A stretch of 64,000 nucleotides of DNA from Nitrosomonas nitrosa (GTDB taxonomy: Bacteria > Pseudomonadota > Gammaproteobacteria > Burkholderiales > Nitrosomonadaceae): NCBI RefSeq assembly GCF_003051105.1, contig NZ_QAOO01000015.1, positions 28,035-92,034 on the forward strand, read 5' to 3'. A model generated the notes under the pieces. That model was not told the origin of the DNA and made no database searches. It saw only the letters and a list, made by a program, of their open reading frames with translations. Position numbers and translations under genes: made by a program. This document shows, in pieces, positions 16,249-25,089 of the stretch. How positions within the stretch are numbered: position 1 is the stretch's first letter; every line of letters starts with the position of its first letter.

Positions 16249-16662
16249 AAAGAATTATTGTGGGGTTGACAGCTTACATCTCTCATCCCTGGAAGTTCAA
16301 TCTCTTATTAAATATGTGGGTTGGTACAACGCCCGCTCTTTATTAGCAAACATTAACATGGTTAAGTTTTTTTATAATTAATCAGCAGTTTAGGATTGAT
16401 GACATGCCCATTGTTTTTCGAATGAATTCGATAGAGAGTCCGGCTGATAAAACATGATTATTTCCATAATGTTGACATCAACTAGATAAAGGTCGACACT
16501 TTCTAAAGCACAATGTGCAAGTAGGTGTGGAATGTCTGGAGTGTTAGGGTAAATGTTATCCTGATAGGGGAAAATAGCCCATCAGTTGTTAATAGACAAT
16601 TTTGCAAATAATTTTATATCCAGGCCGACAGAGATGGACTCAATCATGCAAAAGGGACGATC
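16249..16662. other. Divergent intergenic region
   Basis: About 410 AT-rich bp lie between the leftward decarboxylase gene and the rightward CopD/HemJ-like gene. I see no gene, strong hairpin or recognisable operator. It must contain promoters for both sides. Confidence 0.5.
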
Positions 16663-17076
16663 ATGCTCTGGCTCTTGCTATTACATATTTCTGCTGTGTT
16701 ATGTTGGTGCGGAACCTTGTTGTATCTACCTGCACTGATAGCCGGTACGACATCTTTGCAATCAACCTCGGAGCAGCAGCGTCACATCAGGATGGTGCTG
16801 ACGATTTATCGATTAATTCTGACACCTGCCGCGTTGATTGCCATTGTTTCAGGTACCACGTTATTCGTCGCGGGTGAGATTGCTGATGCATGGCTTATCT
16901 TGAAACTTACTCTCGTCGCGACCTTGGTGTTGTGCCATGCGCTTATGGGCTGGATGATCCTGCTTGTGCAGGAGTCATCCAACAGAAATATAGGGCCATT
17001 TTGTGCACTCATAGGGGCAGGAACGATCATACTGATATTGAGTATTATCTGGGTCGTACTGACCAAGCCCTTTTAG
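16663..17076 (+). CDS. CopD/HemJ-like small membrane protein
   Basis: The 137-residue protein has four predicted membrane helices. The first helix (MLWLLLLHISAVLCWCGTL) carries the conserved His and the following LYLPAL resembles the LFYLPRL of HemJ; a second pattern LKLTLVATLVLCHALMGW also fits HemJ or CopD-type heme/copper membrane proteins. An AAAGGGA ribosome site precedes ATG. It lies just before the oxidase operon, from which it is separated by the leftward DUF2231 gene. A role in heme or copper handling for the oxidase is a reasonable inference. Confidence 0.65.
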   Translation: MLWLLLLHISAVLCWCGTLLYLPALIAGTTSLQSTSEQQRHIRMVLTIYRLILTPAALIAIVSGTTLFVAGEIADAWLILKLTLVATLVLCHALMGWMILLVQESSNRNIGPFCALIGAGTIILILSIIWVVLTKPF

Positions 17077-17121
17077 GAGCAAATCATGCGATATCTAGAA
17101 TCCAACATATGGCAATATCAA

Positions 17122-17574
17122 TCAAGATTTAGCATGAACGCCGACAGCATGCCGGTAAACCATTTGACCACCAAGGAGACTGGTGATGGTAAGCAGTGCC
17201 GCGGTCAGCAACGAGACATACAATCCCCATGGATCAAATACACCATCGGCCTTGTAACGCAACAACCAGTTGAACGAAGCCAGTGCCAGCGTCATCACGG
17301 CCATCAGCCCATGGATCCAGGCAATGGTCAGATTTCGGATTCGCGGCACGCTCAGCAAATCTATCAAGCCAGCCATTCCAGCCAACCAGCCAGCCAAGCT
17401 GCCCAGGCCTGCCAGCCACAGACCAACGCGTATCCAGAACGAGTCTTCTGTATAGAGATAGGCCAAATCAGCACCGACCAAGCCGAGCAGGAAAGCAACC
17501 GGAAAATGAATCACCATCGGGTGAATCGGATGCCCACCAATCGACATGCGACTAATAATAGGTTCTTGCATCAT
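17122..17574 (-). CDS. DUF2231 membrane protein
   Basis: The 150-residue protein has four membrane helices and the DUF2231 signature GGHPIHPMVIHFPVAFLLG near its N-terminus; another conserved piece is IAWIHGLMAV. The start was moved to ATG 17574 because GGGGAGG lies 6 bases upstream; the longer frame to 17589 includes that ribosome site as codons. The conserved histidines suggest heme or metal contact. It is encoded opposite to the flanking oxidase-type genes and diverges from coxB, with only about 70 bp for both promoters. Confidence 0.85.
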   Translation of the reverse strand: MMQEPIISRMSIGGHPIHPMVIHFPVAFLLGLVGADLAYLYTEDSFWIRVGLWLAGLGSLAGWLAGMAGLIDLLSVPRIRNLTIAWIHGLMAVMTLALASFNWLLRYKADGVFDPWGLYVSLLTAALLTITSLLGGQMVYRHAVGVHAKS

Positions 17575-17643
17575 CGTTATCCTCCCCATTTGGAACCCGA
17601 AGCAATATGGAAAACGGTTATTCGTAGTTTAGCTCCGTTAGGG

Positions 17644-18318
17644 TTGATTAACATCTTTTTTTTTCTAGGTGGTTGCGCAGGCCCTCAATCGGCGTTAGAT
17701 CCTTCCGGTCCATCAGCTCTTGCCATTGCCGATTTATGGTGGTGGATGTTTGGTTTTTCTGCTGCAATTTTATGCATTATCGTCATGCTATGGCTTTATG
17801 CAATGTGGCGCAAACCGCCATCGATGACGGAAACCGAGGCGTATCAGATCGGTAATCGTTGGATTATCGGGGGGGGCTTAGTGTTACCCATTGTCAGCCT
17901 TACCCTCTTACTTAGCTTTGGCATACCGATAGGCTATCGTTTACTACCGCTACCGCTAGAGGATCAAAATCCATTGCACATTGAGGTTATCGGACAGCAA
18001 TGGTGGTGGGAGATCCGTTACGTCGATGCCGGTATCGTAACGAAGAATCAACTCCATTTGCCGGTGGGTAGGCCGGTTGACATTCATGTAAGCAGCATTG
18101 ATGTGATCCACTCTTTCTGGGTACCAAAACTAGGTGGCAAAATCGATGCCATTCCTGGGCGCACCAATGTGCTGCGGCTCGAAGCTGATACAGTGGGGCA
18201 TTTTCGTGGCCAGTGTGCAGAATTTTGTGGTAAAGGGCATGCTGAAATGATTTTGTTTATTGAGGCGCATACGCCGGAAAGCTTTGTGGCATGGATGGAG
18301 GGATATAAGCATGAATGA
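17644..18318 (+). CDS. coxB: Cytochrome c oxidase subunit II (lipoprotein type)
   Basis: The product (about 224 aa) has a lipobox-like FLGGC followed by AGPQSALDPSGPSALAIADLWW, two membrane helices, the segment IGQQWWWEIRY, and the CuA site CAEFCGKGHAEM with the upstream His in VIHSFWVPKLGGK. It takes electrons from cytochrome c into subunit I. The start is uncertain: TTG 17644 is used here, but the signal peptide seems to begin earlier (TVIRSLAPLGLIN) where only ATA 17605 is in frame and ATG 17607 is out of frame. The stop overlaps the start of coxA by 8 bp. Confidence 0.88.
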   Translation: MINIFFFLGGCAGPQSALDPSGPSALAIADLWWWMFGFSAAILCIIVMLWLYAMWRKPPSMTETEAYQIGNRWIIGGGLVLPIVSLTLLLSFGIPIGYRLLPLPLEDQNPLHIEVIGQQWWWEIRYVDAGIVTKNQLHLPVGRPVDIHVSSIDVIHSFWVPKLGGKIDAIPGRTNVLRLEADTVGHFRGQCAEFCGKGHAEMILFIEAHTPESFVAWMEGYKHE

Positions 18319-20827
18319 GAAAACCCAAAAATTGCCAGCCAGGCTCCATAACGATTTCATGAAAGTATGGGGTAACCCACAGGGTTGGCGCGCATTGACG
18401 ATTGTCAACCATACGACGATCGGTATCCGTTTTATGGTTACAGGTGGCGTATTCTTCTTGATCGGTGGTTTGCTGGCAATGTTGATGCGCACACAACTCG
18501 CTTTGCCGGAGCAGGAAATCATTGGCCCGGAGCTATACAATCAATTATTTACAATGCACGGCACGATCATGATGTTTCTTTTTGCCGTGCCGATGGTCGA
18601 GGGGTTAGCGCTTTATCTGATTCCCAAAATGATTGGTGCTCGAGATTTACTGTTTCCGCGACTCAGTGCATTCGGTTATTGGTGTTATCTATTCGGCAGC
18701 ATCATCTTATTATCGAGTCTGGTATTGGGTATTGCACCCTCTGCTGGCTGGTTTGTCTATACGCCATTGAGTAACGAAGTTTACTCTCCTGGGCCCAATA
18801 TCGATTTTTGGCTACTCGGCATCACTTTTGTAGAAATTTCAGCCGTCTCGGCAGGTGTAGAGCTGGTCGTTTCCATTTTACGCAGCAGGACTTCTGGCAT
18901 GGCGTTACTGCATATGCCATTGTTCTGTTGGTATATTTTGGTCATGGCTTTTATGATCGTATTTGGCTTTCCACCACTGATACTTGGTAGTATCTTATTG
19001 GAACTAGAACGGGCAGTGGGGATGCCTTTTTTTGATATTGCGCGCGGCGGTGATCCCATTTTATGGCAGCATTTGTTCTGGTTATTTGGCCACCCTGAGG
19101 TCTATATCATTTTTCTACCCGCGGCCGGTATTGTTTCTACCCTGATCCCTGTGTTTGCACGCCGGCCGATCGTAGGATATCGGTGGGTCGTATTGGCGGC
19201 GATCTCGACTGGTTTTATCAGTTTTGGTCTTTGGGTGCATCACATGTTTACAATCGGTATACCGCAGCTTGCACAAGCTTTTTTCTCGGTGGCCAGCATG
19301 CTGATCGCGATTCCAACTGGTATTCAATTTTTTGCCTGGATAGCAACGCTATGGACTGGCCGTCCTGTCTATCATATTCCGATGCTTTGGTTGTTGGGGT
19401 TCTTGGTTATTTTTCTGGCAGGTGGATTGACAGGCGTCATGTTGGCATTGGTGCCTTTTAACTGGCAGGTGCATGATACACATTTTGTCGTTGCGCACCT
19501 GCATTATGTGATTATTGGCGGCATGCTATTTCCTCTGATTGCAGGTTTGTACTATTGGTTGCCACATTTCTCCGGGAGGATGCCGTCCGATAAGCTTGCG
19601 CGCTGGGGATTCTGGCTAACCTTTATCGGCTTCAACATGACGTTCCTGATCATGCATCTGACAGGTCTGCTTGGTATGCCTCGCCGCATTTATACTTATG
19701 AAGCAGGTCTGGGGTGGGATTTGCCTAATGCCGTGTCGTCGGTTGGTGGTTTTATTCTTGCTATGGGAATTGCGATGATCTTGTTCGACATTATCTTGCA
19801 TTTTCGTATTGGCCGTCCGGCGGGAGTCAATCCATGGCATGCCGATACGCTAGAATGGGCAACAAGTACGCCTCCACAGCCTTACAATTTCATTAGTCTA
19901 CCGGCCGATCCAACCCGTCATCCAATGTGGACAGAAACCAGCTTGCAAGCGACCATTGCCGAGGGTCGGCATACGCTATCAGAAATCGATCATGGGCGGC
20001 GCGAAACCTGGGGCTCCGACCCCGTTACAGGCAAAATACGGGATATCATTCATTTGCCCGGTAATTCTTGGTTACCATTTTACGCGGCCCTAGTGCTGTC
20101 GGTGCTGTGTATCAGTTTATTGATTAGAACCTATGAAATCGCGCTTATCGCTCTACTGATCAGTTTGTTATTGTTATTGCGCTGGTCTTGGATAAATGGT
20201 GCGCACCCGGGAGCCGCTCCGGATGCGCGTGTGAAACCGGGGTATCCCCCTTTACATTCCAGAACGTTCGATAGTCCCGGCTTGTGGGGCATGGTTGTAA
20301 CATTGTTTTCTGACGGTGCACTATTCTTGTCTTTGTTGTTCGGTTGGCTTTATTTATGGGTAATTGGGCCTAATTGGCAAGTACCCGATGCAGCGCCTTT
20401 GGCTTGGACAACTCTCGTGATTGCGGGCGTATTATTGAGTGGTGCTGCTTATTGGTATAGACGTGTCTTACAAAGACTTAAGGCTGGGGACGATCATTAC
20501 CTGCAATATCAACTATGGGGAATAACCACTTTAGGTTTAGCACATTGCTGCATGCTGCTATGGATATGGACAACCGCACCATTGATGGTTACGCATACCG
20601 CCCATGATGCTGTGATTGCAGTGTTTCTAGCGTATCTGCTATTTCATGGCGGGCTGGCTGTTATCGTAACGGGATTGCAAGCAAAGCGTGTCGCGTACGG
20701 TTATGTTGGGAAATCAGTTCCCTATGAAGTAGCCGTTTTGGAACCGTGGTGGTTATATACGGTTGGCGTGTTCTGGATCAGTTTGCTTGTGATCTTACTG
20801 TTACCTAGCGCGTGGGGAGGAATGTGA
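18311..20827 (+). CDS. coxA: Cytochrome c oxidase subunit I/III fusion
   Basis: The 838-residue membrane protein joins subunit I (about residues 1-560) to a subunit III-like region (about 650-838). Heme and copper ligands are present: MHGTIMM, HPEVY, HHMFTIG and HDTHFVVAHLHY. The cross-link Tyr and the Glu of HPEVY are kept. The K-channel segment reads PTGIQFFAW, where nearly all aa3 oxidases have PTGIK, so Lys is replaced by Gln at residue 339 and the following Ser by Ala. It overlaps coxB (ATGAATGA) and is followed within 1 bp by a small membrane protein and then CtaG. It is a heme-copper terminal oxidase; proton delivery may differ. Confidence 0.93.
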   Translation: MNEKTQKLPARLHNDFMKVWGNPQGWRALTIVNHTTIGIRFMVTGGVFFLIGGLLAMLMRTQLALPEQEIIGPELYNQLFTMHGTIMMFLFAVPMVEGLALYLIPKMIGARDLLFPRLSAFGYWCYLFGSIILLSSLVLGIAPSAGWFVYTPLSNEVYSPGPNIDFWLLGITFVEISAVSAGVELVVSILRSRTSGMALLHMPLFCWYILVMAFMIVFGFPPLILGSILLELERAVGMPFFDIARGGDPILWQHLFWLFGHPEVYIIFLPAAGIVSTLIPVFARRPIVGYRWVVLAAISTGFISFGLWVHHMFTIGIPQLAQAFFSVASMLIAIPTGIQFFAWIATLWTGRPVYHIPMLWLLGFLVIFLAGGLTGVMLALVPFNWQVHDTHFVVAHLHYVIIGGMLFPLIAGLYYWLPHFSGRMPSDKLARWGFWLTFIGFNMTFLIMHLTGLLGMPRRIYTYEAGLGWDLPNAVSSVGGFILAMGIAMILFDIILHFRIGRPAGVNPWHADTLEWATSTPPQPYNFISLPADPTRHPMWTETSLQATIAEGRHTLSEIDHGRRETWGSDPVTGKIRDIIHLPGNSWLPFYAALVLSVLCISLLIRTYEIALIALLISLLLLLRWSWINGAHPGAAPDARVKPGYPPLHSRTFDSPGLWGMVVTLFSDGALFLSLLFGWLYLWVIGPNWQVPDAAPLAWTTLVIAGVLLSGAAYWYRRVLQRLKAGDDHYLQYQLWGITTLGLAHCCMLLWIWTTAPLMVTHTAHDAVIAVFLAYLLFHGGLAVIVTGLQAKRVAYGYVGKSVPYEVAVLEPWWLYTVGVFWISLLVILLLPSAWGGM

Positions 20828-20828
20828 A

Positions 20829-21179
20829 ATGCTATCGCCTTTTCATCCACTCCAGCTAGCATTAGGCCTGGTCGTCTGGTTCACTTGGTTCGCCTTGATG
20901 TATGGTGCCTTGGCAACTGCCTGTGCGGTAGCCCCACCGTCAGCTGATCAAGGTACTTTAACCTGGATCAATGTCGCACTTTTGATCAATACGATCGTAA
21001 TTACAGGGTTGCTGCTATACTGGGCCAGTATTTGCTGGCGTGCCGCACGTGCTGGAAATAAGCGTGAGAATACCTCCTATCTGTTTATCGCTAAACTGGG
21101 GGCGAGTATCAATTTGGTCGGCGCTGTCGCAACCTTCAGTCTGGGGGGAGTGGTATTATTGCTGCCGCCGTGCTTGTGA
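20829..21179 (+). CDS. Small membrane protein of the oxidase operon
   Basis: The 116-residue protein has three predicted membrane helices (about 10-32, 45-66 and 90-113) and no motif I recognise. A GGGGAGG ribosome site lies inside the end of coxA, 9 bases before ATG, and the CtaG gene overlaps its 3' end by 10 bp, so it is translationally linked to both. It is probably a small oxidase subunit or an assembly factor. Confidence 0.75.
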   Translation: MLSPFHPLQLALGLVVWFTWFALMYGALATACAVAPPSADQGTLTWINVALLINTIVITGLLLYWASICWRAARAGNKRENTSYLFIAKLGASINLVGAVATFSLGGVVLLLPPCL

Positions 21180-21955
21180 AATTTAGCTTATTTATCGTTA
21201 CGATTCTACTTGCTGGCATGGCAGAGGCGCATGGTGGTAGCGAAGAGCCCGGAAAAGCTCATCTTCTAGATATTCTTGGGGGAGGTTTGCTGGCTATTTC
21301 ATGGCTTTTGTATCTCGCCGGTACGAAGCGTATACCAGCCACTTTTCAGCAGAAGTGGCTATTCCATGGCGCTAGCCTAGCTGCCATCTTAATCATCATT
21401 GCTTCTCTGCATGGTTGGATGGATAGAAGTGCCGCATGGCATATGGCTGAGCATATGTGGTTGATGACGTTGATCGTGCCGCTTTATCTACTTTCGCGCC
21501 CTTTGCCACAATGGCTGGCGGTGAGCGGGCGGGTTGGCAGGAAGTTATTCAAGTCTTTATTTTATCTAACCCGTAACCCAATACAGGCAGCCTTCATACA
21601 TGCCATAGCCATTTGGCTATGGCATATGCCAGGATTTTATAATAGTGCTTTAATTCATCCGGGGTGGCACTTCACCGGACATGCCTGCTTAGTGTTCAGC
21701 GCCAGCATATTCTGGTGGTCAGTATTAAGCCAGCGCAATTCGACTGCTTTTCTTGCATTGCTATTGACCGTGATGCATACGGGTATGCTCGGTGCTTTGC
21801 TTACCTTCTCTCATACACTACTCTACTTAGATGCTCATGATCTTCAGGACCAACAGTTGGCGGGATTGATCATGTGGGTCCCAGGCGGCTTACCCTATTT
21901 GGTAGCAAGTGTTTGGTTCAGCATGAACTGGTTGAAACGCAATGCAAGCAGGTAA
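21170..21955 (+). CDS. ctaG: CtaG-type (caa3) oxidase assembly protein
   Basis: The 261-residue protein has a possible signal or first helix (VTILLAGMAEAHGG) and about six further helices with conserved His pairs: AWHMAEHMWLM, LWHMPGFYNSAL, WHFTGHACLV and VMHTGMLGALLTF. This is the caa3 CtaG family (not Cox11), linked to copper delivery to the oxidase. The start is GTG 21170; GTG 21176 would also fit. It closes the oxidase operon. Confidence 0.88.
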   Translation: MLVKFSLFIVTILLAGMAEAHGGSEEPGKAHLLDILGGGLLAISWLLYLAGTKRIPATFQQKWLFHGASLAAILIIIASLHGWMDRSAAWHMAEHMWLMTLIVPLYLLSRPLPQWLAVSGRVGRKLFKSLFYLTRNPIQAAFIHAIAIWLWHMPGFYNSALIHPGWHFTGHACLVFSASIFWWSVLSQRNSTAFLALLLTVMHTGMLGALLTFSHTLLYLDAHDLQDQQLAGLIMWVPGGLPYLVASVWFSMNWLKRNASR

Positions 21956-22044
21956 ACGATTGTGTAATCTTCACTTGAAGAGTGGTGCTGACAACCCAGC
22001 ATCCATCTAGTGCGTGTAATTTATATCAGTGATCTTACGGCAGC

Positions 22045-22416
22045 CTAATGAAAGTAAGGCATAAAAACGATTAACCCGATAATCATAGCGCCTGCAGCAC
22101 TGATCAATACTGCGCCTGCTGCCAAATCTTTGGATTTTTTAATGAGCGGGTGGGCCGTAGGTGAAGCGATATCACACAAAAATTCTATGGCTGTGTTTAA
22201 AGCCTCTGAAATCCATACCGCCATGATCGCCAGTATAATCAGACACCACTCGATGTAGTTGATTTGAAAAAATAACCCGCCACCGGTGACGAGCGTGGTC
22301 GCAATCAGATGAATTCTTGCGTTGTGCTGCGTTTTGATCAGGACTGCAATACCCGCAAAAGCATAGCGAAAGCTTTTTATCCTGGCGATAAATGAGAAAG
22401 AAGCCGTTTTATTCAA
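22045..22416 (-). CDS. dgkA: Diacylglycerol kinase (DgkA, prokaryotic)
   Basis: The 123-residue integral membrane kinase phosphorylates diacylglycerol to phosphatidic acid. The signature SEALNTAIEFLCD is present, as are the N-terminal amphipathic part ARIKSFRYAFAGI and the C-terminal motif KSKDLAAGAVLI. The start was set at TTG 22416 because GAGG lies 5 bases upstream and the length then equals the family's; an ATG at 22467 has no ribosome site. It stands between the oxidase operon (convergent) and the thermonuclease gene on the same strand. Confidence 0.92.
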   Translation of the reverse strand: MNKTASFSFIARIKSFRYAFAGIAVLIKTQHNARIHLIATTLVTGGGLFFQINYIEWCLIILAIMAVWISEALNTAIEFLCDIASPTAHPLIKKSKDLAAGAVLISAAGAMIIGLIVFMPYFH

Positions 22417-22596
22417 ATTTTCCTCGCGACTTTGGAGATGTCCATTATTTAGTATTAAAACACGCATCGTGGCACAAAAATTATCGAATCATTGATTCAT
22501 CTGCTAATTTCTTCATTCTGCAGGAGGGAGAAAATTACCTTTGGTTTAGAAATAGATGTAGCGCTGGCCCATTTTTGAGCGAAGGCATCGTCAAAA

Positions 22597-23424
22597 TTAG
22601 CGTAAAACAAGTGCACTTGGGTGATGTATCTGAATCGAATAATGATCGTTTCTGCGTGACACCCAACCTCGTACTTCCAATGGTTTGTGAAGATAGGTTT
22701 CCAGTGGAGGAAATAATGAGAGGTGGTTATTGTCGATTCGAATATCGATTTTATCGTTAAAAATTAGGCGGCTGTATCGCTTGGTGCGCTTCAGCGAAGT
22801 AGCTGTGCCCAAGAAGCGCTGCCAGCCGCGTGATTTCTGCGATATTTTTGCTAGAGGGCGGGGGGTGTAATCCGATAAGGACCAAATCCCCAGCTGCTGT
22901 TTTTCTGCACGCTGCTGGGCTCTGATCATAGCATCAGCATGGCGGAGATTGGGTGGAAGCAAGTTAACGACAGCCAACCCCTTTTCAAGAAGCGTAAGAT
23001 TAACGTGTTCACCATTGGGCAAGTAAAGGTGGGCGAGCAATCGGTTATATCGATCTTGCTTTTCTTGATCGTATTCCAGGTGAACGCGACGGCCCCCGAT
23101 TTTATGTTGTAACCATGCTTTGGCAGCCATTCCGCCGGGTTCACCATCTCGATGGCGGCTTTGGATCTCGGGTGCATTGACGCCAAGCAATCTAACACGT
23201 TCGCCGGTTTTCAATACGAGGGTATCGCCGTCCAACACCTTGGCGACTTGATGTGAGGATCGCTGAGTAGACGTGGATAGGCGGATAGGCTTGGCGCCGG
23301 GCGTGGGAATATCCGAATAAGTGACACTTCCTCGCGCATCTTGCGAACGATAGATTGTATTGGCAGAGCAAGCAGTCAGGTTTAGGCAGATAAACGTTAT
23401 CAGCAGGCGTGAGAATATTTTCAT
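22597..23424 (-). CDS. Thermonuclease-family lipoprotein with DUF4124-like N-terminus
   Basis: The 275-residue protein begins with a lipoprotein signal (FICLNLTAC, Cys at about 19). A short DUF4124-like stretch (IYRSQDARGSVTYSD) is followed by a staphylococcal nuclease domain with DGDTLVLKTGERVRLLGV, NAPEI and DRYNRLLAHLYL, which hold the Ca-binding Asp and catalytic Arg and Glu positions. It probably cuts DNA or RNA in the periplasm. The ATG at 23424 was chosen for its signal peptide over 23445. The start region overlaps neither neighbour; the symporter gene diverges. Confidence 0.85.
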   Translation of the reverse strand: MKIFSRLLITFICLNLTACSANTIYRSQDARGSVTYSDIPTPGAKPIRLSTSTQRSSHQVAKVLDGDTLVLKTGERVRLLGVNAPEIQSRHRDGEPGGMAAKAWLQHKIGGRRVHLEYDQEKQDRYNRLLAHLYLPNGEHVNLTLLEKGLAVVNLLPPNLRHADAMIRAQQRAEKQQLGIWSLSDYTPRPLAKISQKSRGWQRFLGTATSLKRTKRYSRLIFNDKIDIRIDNNHLSLFPPLETYLHKPLEVRGWVSRRNDHYSIQIHHPSALVLR

Positions 23425-23531
23425 GATCAATTCTAGTGATGGCATTACTTTATAATGACCAAATTTGGTTTATTGCTAGAAAAGCCGTCATTTTACTATT
23501 TAACTGCTTGAAACCATTCTTTGAGAAATTA

Positions 23532-24974
23532 ATGATGATGGAAATTGATAAAACAATCGATGCTGCTTTCGAACCCCTATCCAGTGCAGTTGCCTCGATT
23601 GTTTTTTATAGTGTATCCCTTATGGGATTGGATATTTCCTTGATTCTGGTTTGGTTGGTAGTCGCTGCATTGTGTTTCACTATTTACTTCGATTTCGTTA
23701 ATTTTCGCTACTTTAGGCATGCGGTCGAGCTGCTGCGTGGCAAACACGACAACCAACAGGCTGATGGAGAAATTAACCGCTTTCAAGGTTTGATGACCTC
23801 TCTATCGGGCACAGTCGGACTAGGCAATATCGCCGGTGTTGCTGTGGCGATTTCTTTAGGAGGGCCGGGGGCGGCATTCTGGATGGCGGTGATGGGATTG
23901 TTCGCCATGTCGACTAAATTTGCTGAAGTCACGTTAGGTGTGAAATATCGGCAGCATGGTTCCAAGCAGCATCCAGAAAAAATTTCTGGTGGACCGATGT
24001 ATTATCTGCGCAGTGTCTTTGAACGGTACGGAAAACGGCGATTAGGCCAATTTATGGCGGGGCTGTTTGCCGTGTGCTGTATTGGCGGCACATTAGGTGC
24101 CGGCAGCTTGTTTCAGGTCAACCAGGCCTATCAGCAAGCATTGATCGTAACAGGTGGAGATGCGAGCTTCTGGGCGAACAAGGGCTGGCTGTTTGGCTTA
24201 TTGACTGCATTTCTGGTCGGATTGGTGATTCTTGGCGGTATTCAGTGGATCGCGGCAGTCGCGAGCAGAATCGTGCCGATTATGGCAATGCTTTATATGG
24301 TTACCGGAATGATTGTTATCGGAATACATTATGAAAATATTTTCGGGGCACTCCAGCAAATTTTTGAGCTGGCGCTGTGTCCCCAAGCAGGAATAGGTGC
24401 ACTGATGGGCGCATTGCTAGTTGGCGTACAACGCGCTTCGTTTTCGAATGAAGCCGGTGTTGGATCGTCAGCCATTGCGCATTCTGCTGTGAGAACCGAT
24501 AAACCGATTAGTCAAGGTTTGGTGGGCATGCTCGGTCCATTCATCGATACAGTCATCATATGCATGGTGACCGCTTTGGTAATCGTTATTTCAGGCACGT
24601 ACATCGAAGGAAATGGCATGGAAGGAATTGCTTTGACGTCTCGTGCGTTTGCTTCTGCGATCGATTGGTTTCCGTATGTGCTAGCGATAACGGTTTTTTT
24701 ATTCGCCTATTCCACTATGATTTCATGGTCCTATTATGGGCTGAAGTGTGCCACTTATCTTTTTGGAGAGGATGATAAGATAGAAACCATTTATAAAATG
24801 ATGTACTGCGGCTTCATTGTGATTGGCGCTTCAGCTGAGCTATCCAATATCATCTTATTTACGGATGCGATGGTGCTCGCCATGGCTATCCCGAATATCA
24901 TCGGTCTCTATCTACTTGCGCCTGAAATAAAGCGAGACCTTCAGGTTTATGCGCAAAGTTTCAAAGTAAAATAA
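23532..24974 (+). CDS. Sodium:alanine symporter family protein (AGCS)
   Basis: The roughly 480-residue protein has about 11 membrane helices and AGCS motifs: LSGTVGLGNIAGVAVAI near the N-terminus, GPGAAFWM, and ASFSNEAGVGSSAIAHS. Members import alanine or glycine with Na. ATG 23532 (followed by two more Met codons) was chosen; an upstream frame to 23436 has no ribosome site and would add hydrophobic residues unlike the family. It appears to be transcribed alone. The true substrate is not determinable from sequence. Confidence 0.9.
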   Translation: MMMEIDKTIDAAFEPLSSAVASIVFYSVSLMGLDISLILVWLVVAALCFTIYFDFVNFRYFRHAVELLRGKHDNQQADGEINRFQGLMTSLSGTVGLGNIAGVAVAISLGGPGAAFWMAVMGLFAMSTKFAEVTLGVKYRQHGSKQHPEKISGGPMYYLRSVFERYGKRRLGQFMAGLFAVCCIGGTLGAGSLFQVNQAYQQALIVTGGDASFWANKGWLFGLLTAFLVGLVILGGIQWIAAVASRIVPIMAMLYMVTGMIVIGIHYENIFGALQQIFELALCPQAGIGALMGALLVGVQRASFSNEAGVGSSAIAHSAVRTDKPISQGLVGMLGPFIDTVIICMVTALVIVISGTYIEGNGMEGIALTSRAFASAIDWFPYVLAITVFLFAYSTMISWSYYGLKCATYLFGEDDKIETIYKMMYCGFIVIGASAELSNIILFTDAMVLAMAIPNIIGLYLLAPEIKRDLQVYAQSFKVK

Positions 24975-25089
24975 CTCTGAAACATAACTATTTTATAAAT
25001 AATTGAAAGATGGCGTGATGAGCGAATGGATTCTGGATTAAAATTCGACATTCTGCTTAAATATATCAATCTACCATTCGTTGTATGTA

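Noticed and set aside
17086..17640. Long N-terminal extension of the coxB frame
   Set aside because: It is antisense to the well-supported DUF2231 gene and rich in Gln and His, unlike any oxidase subunit.
22392..22760. Plus-strand frame of 122 codons
   Set aside because: It overlaps the dgkA start and the end of the thermonuclease gene, has no ribosome site and no recognisable domain.
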